This document shows positions 1-4,980 of a stretch of DNA of 7,803 bases, piece after piece (position 1 is the first letter of the stretch; each line of letters opens with the position of its first letter). This DNA comes from Alphaproteobacteria bacterium (lineage in GTDB: Bacteria; Pseudomonadota; Alphaproteobacteria; RF32; CAG-239). The position numbers were made by a program, and so were the translations under genes. Under the pieces are notes generated by a model. That model was not told the DNA's origin. It saw nothing but the letters and a program-made list of their open reading frames with translations, and did not search any database. The DNA lies in the NCBI GenBank assembly GCA_017477035.1, contig JAFUXW010000179.1:1-7803 (forward strand). The letters run 5' to 3'.

Positions 1-90
1 GTTATGAAACAATGCAGCGGAGACCAATGCACCGATAAAACTTTAGACGATGTAAAAGTTTACGTTCCTGAAAATAAAACCGTAAAATAA
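1..90 (+). CDS. 3' end of an unidentified protein (partial)
   Basis: An open frame runs from the window edge to a TAA at 88-90 and gives 29 residues ending in VYVPENKTVK. It contains two cysteines (KQCSGDQCTD) and is mostly polar and lysine-rich. There is no ribosome binding site ahead of the ATG at 4-6, so this is more likely the tail of a longer gene than a tiny complete one. An intrinsic terminator begins 14 bases after the stop, which supports a genuine gene end. I do not recognise the family and assign no function. Confidence 0.5.
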   Translation, partial: VMKQCSGDQCTDKTLDDVKVYVPENKTVK

Positions 91-104
91 ATTGTTTCGA
101 ATCG

Positions 105-135
105 AAAAAAGGGAGCTTCAAAGCTCCTTTTTTTT
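105..135 (+). terminator. Rho-independent terminator of the upstream gene
   Basis: The stem GGAGCT (112-117) pairs with AGCTCC (122-127) around a TCAA loop. It is flanked by an A-run (105-110) and a T-run (128-135) that extend the pairing. The T-run on the + strand fits termination of the gene ending at 90. The mirrored A-run could also allow termination on the minus strand. Confidence 0.85.
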
Positions 136-501
136 GTTTTAAAAGAGAATCGATTTTTTAAGAAAAAACCGACTATATAGGCTTATTTTATAAGATTAGT
201 ATATGTTGAAAATTTATCTTTTTTATTTTTTTACAATATTTTCAAAATCTTATCCAAAATAAGACTTTTTAGTGCATAAGAAATCTCAATCATACATTCT
301 TTGAAGTATTAATAACTTTATCCACTTGTGTATAAATATTTATAAAAAAAATTATTACGCAAATATAAAGTGTTAGCTGCGATATTCGCGGATTAAGCGA
401 AATTAAAATAAAAATAATTCTTGTTACAAAAAATTATTTTTTGCACAATCAGAACAATAAAAATAAGCATTATTGCATAGATAAAAATTTTCCACATACA
501 T
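136..501. other. AT-rich gene-free region with DnaA-box-like sites
   Basis: No convincing coding frame or RNA gene is visible here, and the stretch is much more AT-rich than the genes around it. It contains TTATCCAAA (250-258), TTATCCACT (318-326), TGTGTATAA (327-335, the reverse complement of TTATACACA, a perfect match to the DnaA consensus TTATNCACA) and TTTTCCACA (488-496). The two central sites abut head to head as one 18-bp imperfect inverted repeat. DnaA is known to control ribonucleotide reductase genes in E. coli, and clustered boxes in AT-rich DNA are also typical of replication origins. Either reading is inference, and chance matches are possible in DNA this rich in A and T. Confidence 0.35.
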
Positions 502-513
502 ACAATATATTGT
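502..513. promoter_or_regulatory. NrdR box 1 (candidate)
   Basis: ACAATATATTGT is a perfect 12-bp palindrome matching the core of the known NrdR operator (ACACWATATWGTGT-like). NrdR is the ATP/dATP-sensing repressor of bacterial ribonucleotide reductase operons, and nrdD starts 73 bases downstream. The site lies just upstream of, and touches, the predicted -35 element. A second palindrome follows with a centre-to-centre distance of 30 bp, about three helical turns, which is the usual layout of paired NrdR boxes. Confidence 0.75.
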
Positions 514-541
514 TGTTTAATTTTTTATTAAACTATATATA
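513..541 (+). promoter_or_regulatory. Predicted promoter of the nrdD operon
   Basis: TTGTTT (513-518) as -35 and TATATA (536-541) as -10 are separated by 17 bases, which places the transcript start near 548 and leaves a leader of about 40 bases. The -10 lies inside NrdR box 2 and the -35 abuts box 1, so a bound repressor would block RNA polymerase. The hexamers are imperfect and the surrounding DNA is AT-rich, so the exact position is a prediction. Confidence 0.45.
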
Positions 542-543
542 GT
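532..543. promoter_or_regulatory. NrdR box 2 (candidate)
   Basis: ACTATATATAGT is a second perfect 12-bp palindrome with the NrdR-type central ATATAT and flanking CT/AG. It lies in phase with box 1 (centres 507.5 and 537.5) and covers the predicted -10 of nrdD. Paired boxes upstream of nrd operons are the established NrdR arrangement. The repressor gene itself is not in this window. Confidence 0.75.
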
Positions 544-572
544 AGTCTGCAAAAAGTTAAACAACCAAATTC

Positions 573-577
573 AGGAG
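573..577 (+). promoter_or_regulatory. Ribosome binding site of nrdD
   Basis: AGGAG ends nine bases before the ATG at 587. It is the only strong Shine-Dalgarno sequence near the start and it fixes the nrdD start codon. Confidence 0.85.
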
Positions 578-586
578 AACGAAAAA

Positions 587-2683
587 ATGGCCGATGAGCA
601 AAACAAAATAAACAATATCCAATCTGCCGTAAAACATGTTACTAAACGTGACGGCACATTAGCTGATTTTGATGGTAGTAAAATATACAATGCGCTTTTA
701 AAAGCGGGGACTTCCACCGGTGAGTTCGGTGAGGCCGATGCATGGCTTTTAACAGCTCAAGTTATGAAAGTAATAAATTACAAATTTTCCGAAACCATTC
801 CGACTATTGAACAAGTTCAGGATATTGTAGAACAAGCTTTGATTTCTTCCAATTATACTGCTACGACTAAAGCTTATATTTTGTATCGTGATCAACGTAA
901 TCGTGCCAGAAATGACCATAAAGTTATGGTTGATGTAGAAAGTTCCATTAATGAATATTTGGAAAAATTAGATTGGCGTGTTAATGCCAATGCAAACCAA
1001 GGTTATTCCAATGGTGGCTTAATTTTGAATGTATCCGGTAAAGTTACTGCCAACTATTGGCTCAGCCACGTTTATCCGTCTGAAGTAGGAGAAGCCCACC
1101 GTAACGGTGATATTCATATCCACGATTTGGATATGTTAGCAGCATATTGCGCCGGATGGTCTTTAAAAAACTTGCTTAAAGAAGGATTTAATGGTGTTCG
1201 AGGTAAGGCCGAAGCGAATCCGCCGAAACACCTCTCATCTGCAGTTGGTCAAATGGTAAACTTTATGGGAACATTACAAAATGAATGGGCTGGTGCACAA
1301 GCATTTTCATCAGTTGATACATATTTAGCTCCGTATGTTCGCAAAGACAACATGTCTTATAATCAGGTTAAGCAGTGCATTCAGGAATTGGTATATAATT
1401 TAAATGTTCCATCCCGTTGGGGCTCGCAAACTCCGTTTACAAATTTTACCTTTGACTGGGTATGTCCGGAGGATTTGCGTGATCAGCATCCATATATCGG
1501 AGGTCATATTGCAAGTCACGATGAGAACTTTATGCCGATTATTGAAGGACAGGAAGAAATGCCGTTTACCTATGGTGAACTGCAGAAAGAAATGGATATG
1601 ATTAACCGCGCTTACATTGAAACAATGATGGATGGCGATGTTATGGACAGACCATTTACCTTTCCGATTCCGACTTATAATATGACTCCGGATTTTCCGT
1701 GGGAAGATGAAAAATCCCAGTTACTGTTTGAAATGACAGCTAAATATGGTATGCCTTATTTTCAGAACTTTATCAACTCATCTTTGAAACCGGGGCAAAT
1801 TCGTTCTATGTGCTGCCGTCTACAACTTGACTTGCGTGAACTTCTGGCTCGAGGCAACGGCTTATTCGGCTCTGCAGAGCAAACCGGTTCTATCGGAGTT
1901 GTTACATTTAACTGCGCTCGTTTAGGATATGTTTACAAAGGTAATGAAGCCGGCTTATTTGCCCGTGTTGATGAATTGTTGAATATTGCTCGTACTTCTT
2001 TGGAAATTAAGCGCAAGACAATTCAACGTTTGATTGATAATGGCTTATATCCTTACACAAAGCGCTATTTGGGAACTTTGCGCAATCACTTCTCTACCAT
2101 TGGTGTTAACGGTATAAACGAGATGATCAGAAACTTTACCAATGACGAGCATGAAGTTGCAGACCCTTGGGGCAAAGCTTTTGCCGAGAAGTTCTTGGAT
2201 TATATTCGCTCGGCTTTAATTAAAATTCAGGAAGAAACCGGACATATGTATAACTTAGAAGCTACTCCGGCAGAGAGCGCTACGTATCGTTTTGCCAGAG
2301 AAGATAAAAAACGTTATGCCGGTATTATTCAGGCAGGTACGGTTGAAAATCCGTATTATACCAATTCTTCGCAACTTCCGGTTGGCTACACCGACGATCC
2401 TTTTGAAGCTTTGGAATTGCAAGCTACATTACAATCAAAATATACCGGTGGTACGGTTCTGCACCTTTATATGAATCAACGCATTTCTTCTGCAAAAGTT
2501 TGCGGTGAGTTAATTAAAAAGGTTCTGACCAACTATAGACTTCCGTATATCACCATTACGCCGACTTTCTCGATTTGCCCGAAACACGGATACTTGTCCG
2601 GCGAGCATAAATATTGCCCAATTTGCGACGAGGAAAAGAAAGCAGCAAAAATTAAAGCCTTAAAAGCAAGTAACGTTGCTTAA
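587..2683 (+). CDS. nrdD: Anaerobic ribonucleoside-triphosphate reductase, large part lacking the glycyl-radical domain
   Basis: Class III ribonucleotide reductase, which reduces ribonucleoside triphosphates to deoxy forms without oxygen in the cytoplasm. Residues of about 12-105 look like an ATP-cone, the allosteric dATP/ATP switch. The ten-stranded barrel follows, with GDIHIHDLD (174-182), AAYCAGWSL holding C188, and SMCCRLQLD holding C409/C410, one of which should be the thiyl-radical cysteine. GSIGVVTFN (434-442) and EATPAES (558-564) are further family motifs. C664, H667, C677 and C680 form the C-terminal zinc-binding knuckle. In the usual enzyme the glycyl-radical strand (RVxGY) follows this knuckle. 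Here the protein instead ends after a Lys/Ala-rich tail (KKAAKIKALKASNVA) with no such motif, and the missing piece is encoded by the next gene. First gene of the operon, predicted to be repressed by NrdR. The start is supported by AGGAG. Family assignment is secure; residue roles are by family resemblance. Confidence 0.96.
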   Translation: MADEQNKINNIQSAVKHVTKRDGTLADFDGSKIYNALLKAGTSTGEFGEADAWLLTAQVMKVINYKFSETIPTIEQVQDIVEQALISSNYTATTKAYILYRDQRNRARNDHKVMVDVESSINEYLEKLDWRVNANANQGYSNGGLILNVSGKVTANYWLSHVYPSEVGEAHRNGDIHIHDLDMLAAYCAGWSLKNLLKEGFNGVRGKAEANPPKHLSSAVGQMVNFMGTLQNEWAGAQAFSSVDTYLAPYVRKDNMSYNQVKQCIQELVYNLNVPSRWGSQTPFTNFTFDWVCPEDLRDQHPYIGGHIASHDENFMPIIEGQEEMPFTYGELQKEMDMINRAYIETMMDGDVMDRPFTFPIPTYNMTPDFPWEDEKSQLLFEMTAKYGMPYFQNFINSSLKPGQIRSMCCRLQLDLRELLARGNGLFGSAEQTGSIGVVTFNCARLGYVYKGNEAGLFARVDELLNIARTSLEIKRKTIQRLIDNGLYPYTKRYLGTLRNHFSTIGVNGINEMIRNFTNDEHEVADPWGKAFAEKFLDYIRSALIKIQEETGHMYNLEATPAESATYRFAREDKKRYAGIIQAGTVENPYYTNSSQLPVGYTDDPFEALELQATLQSKYTGGTVLHLYMNQRISSAKVCGELIKKVLTNYRLPYITITPTFSICPKHGYLSGEHKYCPICDEEKKAAKIKALKASNVA

Positions 2684-2711
2684 AAAAACAACAAAACATA
2701 AACCATTTTTT

Positions 2712-2716
2712 AGGAG
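2712..2716 (+). promoter_or_regulatory. Ribosome binding site of the small glycyl-radical gene
   Basis: AGGAG lies seven bases before the ATG at 2724, in the 40-base gap after the nrdD stop. It shows that the small gene is translated on its own and is not a frameshifted or read-through tail of nrdD. The nrdD frame also meets a second TAA (2702-2704 region) before this start. Confidence 0.85.
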
Positions 2717-2723
2717 AATATAA

Positions 2724-2945
2724 ATGACCAACACTATTAACTTTGAAGATGTAAAATTAAACGATGAAGAAAGACAGCCATGTGAAATTTGGACCCGTGT
2801 TATGGGTTATCACAGACCGGTGAGCGAATTTAACAAGGGTAAAAAATCGGAATATTACTCTCGTAAATGTTTTGTTGAAGAAAAAGCCGTTATGCACTTG
2901 AGCTTGGAAGGCTCTTGCAATTGCGAATTGGCTGCTGCCGAATAG
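2724..2945 (+). CDS. Separate glycyl-radical domain protein of anaerobic ribonucleotide reductase
   Basis: A 73-residue protein. CEIWTRVMGYHRPVSEFNKG (20-39) matches the C-terminal end of class III reductases, where RVxGY carries the glycine that NrdG converts to a stable radical; here that is G28. In most NrdD proteins this segment is fused after the zinc knuckle. The preceding large NrdD stops at that knuckle, so this protein probably docks into its barrel and supplies the radical near C409/C410. It continues past the motif to a CNC pair (C65, C67) and also has C20 and C49, roles unknown. It lies 40 bases after nrdD and 7 bases before the activase gene, so it is co-transcribed. Comparable logic is known for E. 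coli GrcA (YfiD), a spare glycyl-radical part for pyruvate formate-lyase. Function as a separate subunit is inference; the motif itself is plain. Confidence 0.88.
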   Translation: MTNTINFEDVKLNDEERQPCEIWTRVMGYHRPVSEFNKGKKSEYYSRKCFVEEKAVMHLSLEGSCNCELAAAE

Positions 2946-2952
2946 TCAGAAT

Positions 2953-3630
2953 ATGGCAGAAAATTTAATCAGAATCGGCGATATTGAGAAATTCAGTATC
3001 GTCGATTTTCCTAATAAGATAGCCGTTGTTGTTTTTATGCAGGGTTGTCCGTGGCGCTGTCCGTTTTGCTATAATCAATCATTACAGAATCCGAATGCGC
3101 AAACCGAGGCCACGTGGGATAATTTGATACATTTGTTGGAACATCGCAAAGCTGTTGTTGATGCGGTTGTTTTCAGTGGTGGCGAACCGCTTATGCAGGA
3201 TAATTTGCCGCAAGCTATTGATGCGGTTAAAGCGATGGGGTTTGAAGTCGGAATGCACTCGGGCGGATATCGTCCGGACGCTTTGCGGAAAGTTATAGAT
3301 AAGGTTGTTTGGGTAGGATTTGATATTAAGGCTCCTTTACAAGAAGCACGATATAAAGAGGCTACCGGCGGTATTGCACAGGTCGAAAAAGTAAAAGAAA
3401 GTTTGCAAATTTTATTAGAAAGCGGAGTCCATTTTGAATGCCGTACCACTTGTGACCCGCGTATTTTGAGCGTAGAAGATATTTATAAAATTGCCGATGA
3501 ACTTTCAGCTTTAGGAGTTAAAGAGTATTACATCCAAAAATATCGCCCTATAGAAAGTGATAAAACCACGCAAGAATCAGATTGCGAAAAGTTTTTTAAA
3601 GATGAAAAATTGCTTGCATATTTAAAATAA
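2953..3630 (+). CDS. nrdG: Anaerobic ribonucleotide reductase activating protein (radical SAM)
   Basis: Radical-SAM activase of 225 residues. GCPWRCPFCYN (31-41) supplies the CxxxCxxC cysteines C32, C36 and C39 that hold the 4Fe-4S cluster, and VVFSGGEPL (72-80) is the SAM-contacting GGEP motif. The enzyme cleaves S-adenosylmethionine to a 5'-deoxyadenosyl radical that abstracts hydrogen from the reductase glycine, here on the neighbouring 73-residue protein. The N-terminal pattern (SIVDFPNKIAVVVFMQGCPW) fits the longer NrdG2-type activases rather than the shorter E. coli NrdG of about 150 residues. It starts 7 bases after the preceding stop without a clear Shine-Dalgarno sequence, which suggests translational coupling. 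The ORF is intact and is closed by a strong terminator. Confidence 0.93.
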   Translation: MAENLIRIGDIEKFSIVDFPNKIAVVVFMQGCPWRCPFCYNQSLQNPNAQTEATWDNLIHLLEHRKAVVDAVVFSGGEPLMQDNLPQAIDAVKAMGFEVGMHSGGYRPDALRKVIDKVVWVGFDIKAPLQEARYKEATGGIAQVEKVKESLQILLESGVHFECRTTCDPRILSVEDIYKIADELSALGVKEYYIQKYRPIESDKTTQESDCEKFFKDEKLLAYLK

Positions 3631-3658
3631 AAATTTGCTGTGTTTGATGTAAGAAAAT

Positions 3659-3688
3659 AAAAAAGGTTCTCGTTTGAGAACCTTTTTT
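3659..3688. terminator. Bidirectional intrinsic terminator between convergent genes
   Basis: A perfect 13-bp stem, AAAAAAGGTTCTC (3659-3671) with GAGAACCTTTTTT (3676-3688), closes on a GTTT loop. It has a T-run in both orientations. It lies 28 bases after the nrdG stop and directly abuts the stop of the minus-strand membrane-protein gene, so it can serve both. Confidence 0.92.
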
Positions 3689-3689
3689 A

Positions 3690-4100
3690 CTACTCAAAAT
3701 CCCGTATTTTTTCCCGCATTTCGCAGAAATAAAACACAAAGAAATAGAGAGACGCCGCATATACGGCAATCATGTAAAGTGATGTCAATATAGCCAGAAT
3801 CAAAGACCCCAATGCCCCCAGATGGAAGTAATCAATGGCGACTGGCATCAAATCAGCAAAATGCGCGCCGAAAATAACGAGCATCGTCAAGGCAATACCT
3901 CCAGCCAAACACCACAGAATCTCTCTTAATTTGTACATACTGAGCCTCATATAGATAAGACCGGCGCACAAACAAACTCCGCATACCGTTAACACGAAGT
4001 AATTTACCTCAGGAACACCGATGGTGGCAATCTCAACAGTGGCTAAAATTGCGGTTAACGCAACAACAGCCAAAAAAATAATACTCTTTTTCATAGTCAT
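3690..4100 (-). CDS. Unrecognised four-helix membrane protein
   Basis: A 136-residue hydrophobic protein that I do not recognise. Hydrophobic segments at about 5-27, 33-52, 59-80 and 95-126 suggest four transmembrane helices, followed by a short charged tail (CEMREKIRDFE). There is no cleavable signal sequence and no obvious catalytic motif. The first helix contains E23. The start could be either the first or third codon (MTMKK); neither has a clear Shine-Dalgarno sequence. The gene converges on the nrd operon, with a shared terminator abutting its stop, and is divergent from the next membrane-protein gene. It is called coding because of its consistent membrane topology, its framing by a terminator and a promoter-bearing gap, and the absence of a competing frame. 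It might work with its divergent neighbour; nothing in the sequence proves this. Confidence 0.75.
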   Translation of the reverse strand: MTMKKSIIFLAVVALTAILATVEIATIGVPEVNYFVLTVCGVCLCAGLIYMRLSMYKLREILWCLAGGIALTMLVIFGAHFADLMPVAIDYFHLGALGSLILAILTSLYMIAVYAASLYFFVFYFCEMREKIRDFE

Positions 4101-4136
4101 AATGCTTAAAATTTATGCTTTTAAGATAACGCTAAT

Positions 4137-4166
4137 TTTATAATTATGCAACAAAAAACTGGACAA
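4137..4166 (-). promoter_or_regulatory. Candidate minus-strand promoter for the four-helix membrane protein
   Basis: Read on the minus strand, TTGTCC (4166-4161) and TATAAA (4142-4137) are separated by 18 bases, with a start near 4130 and a leader of about 30 bases. Its -35 overlaps the -35 of the opposite promoter almost exactly. The DNA is AT-rich, so support is modest. Confidence 0.35.
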
Positions 4167-4188
4167 AATTCAAAAAATATGTTATAAA
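4160..4188 (+). promoter_or_regulatory. Candidate promoter for the 197-residue membrane protein
   Basis: TGGACA (4160-4165) and TATAAA (4183-4188) have an ideal 17-base spacing and each matches the sigma-70 type consensus at five of six positions. Transcription would begin near 4195 and leave a leader of about 43 bases. Confidence 0.5.
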
Positions 4189-4237
4189 GATAGTGTTGTT
4201 GAATAAGGATATTGTTTAATTTTTAATATATAGAACG

Positions 4238-4831
4238 ATGAAAAAAATTATCTTGGGAGTGCTTTCACTCATCGTGCCGATGGCACTGGTTGTATACGTA
4301 TCTTACGTATTGGGTGGTAATAATGTCGCAAATTTCTTTGGGGTTATCTTTACCGGATTGATGTGCACTCGCACCGTCCGATACTTCAACCGAGTAGGAA
4401 AGCGAGATTATACCTCCAATGATGACGCTCTCTGGTCGGCTCTGGTGTTCAATGCTGTAATAATAGCATTACATGCTTTTGCCGGCTTGGTTTACGGAAA
4501 GATATTTATTGCAGGATTTGATGATAACCTGTTGCGTTTCTCCCCGGTTATGGGAGCCGTGGCTTACGGTAGTCTGCTCGGCAGTATCATATGCTGTATT
4601 CGCTTGTTTAAAAATCAGTGGCTTGATGCATGGGAAAAAGTGCTTACTTTATCCATTATGACGCTTACCTTCGGATTTGCGTTTTGCTGCGGATATGAAG
4701 CACTTAAGCCTTATGGTTTGGTTGTTCCAGAGCAGTTAGGCAATCTTGTATCCGGCTTGATTGCAATTTCCGTAATAGGAGTCGTGTCTTGCGGATATAA
4801 ACTTACCGTGTATGATGTGGAGCACTGTTAA
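4238..4831 (+). CDS. Unrecognised six-helix membrane protein
   Basis: A 197-residue protein that I do not recognise. Hydrophobic segments at about 4-25, 31-46, 65-88, 103-123, 133-153 and 165-187 suggest six transmembrane helices. A basic, polar loop at 45-64 (VRYFNRVGKRDYTSNDDALW) probably faces the cytoplasm. Cysteines recur within or next to helices (C119/C120, C150/C151, C185), with one at the C-terminal end. There is no Shine-Dalgarno sequence ahead of the ATG; AAGGA at 4205-4209 is too far upstream to act directly. A well-spaced promoter lies upstream and a strong terminator directly downstream, so it is probably a single-gene transcript. No catalytic or transport signature is visible. 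It shares only general membrane character with its divergent neighbour. Confidence 0.8.
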   Translation: MKKIILGVLSLIVPMALVVYVSYVLGGNNVANFFGVIFTGLMCTRTVRYFNRVGKRDYTSNDDALWSALVFNAVIIALHAFAGLVYGKIFIAGFDDNLLRFSPVMGAVAYGSLLGSIICCIRLFKNQWLDAWEKVLTLSIMTLTFGFAFCCGYEALKPYGLVVPEQLGNLVSGLIAISVIGVVSCGYKLTVYDVEHC

Positions 4832-4838
4832 CAACATT

Positions 4839-4880
4839 TACCTTCGATTCGCCTAAAAAACGAATCGAAGGTATTTTTTT
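4839..4880 (+). terminator. Intrinsic terminator after the six-helix membrane protein
   Basis: The perfect 13-bp stem TACCTTCGATTCG (4839-4851) with CGAATCGAAGGTA (4861-4873) has a nine-base CCTAAAAAA loop and is followed by seven Ts (4874-4880). It begins eight bases after the stop and insulates gyrB from upstream transcription, so gyrB needs its own promoter within 4881-4971. Confidence 0.92.
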
Positions 4881-4938
4881 ATCTTTTTTTTCCGTTTATA
4901 ACTTTGATTTTGTGCTTTGTATTTCAGCTCTTTTAAGC

Positions 4939-4944
4939 TATATT
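4939..4944 (+). promoter_or_regulatory. Possible -10 element of gyrB
   Basis: TATATT fits a -10 hexamer and would start transcription about 30 bases before the gyrB ATG. Only a poor -35 (around 4916-4922) is visible, so this is a weak call. It is made because the terminator just upstream requires a promoter in this gap. Confidence 0.25.
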
Positions 4945-4971
4945 TTTCGGTAATTAAAACGTAATTTTAAA

Positions 4972-4975
4972 GAGG
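4972..4975 (+). promoter_or_regulatory. Ribosome binding site of gyrB
   Basis: GAGG in AAAGAGGAAATA ends five bases before the ATG at 4981 and fixes this start. The encoded N-terminus is the usual short GyrB lead-in before the YNADSIKVLRGLDAVRKRPG segment. Confidence 0.8.
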
Positions 4976-4980
4976 AAATA

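Noticed and set aside
2681..2726. Frameshift or sequencing error as the cause of the nrdD split
   Set aside because: There are 40 bases between the frames, more than one stop, and a well-placed AGGAG before the second ATG. A single indel would not restore a fused protein.
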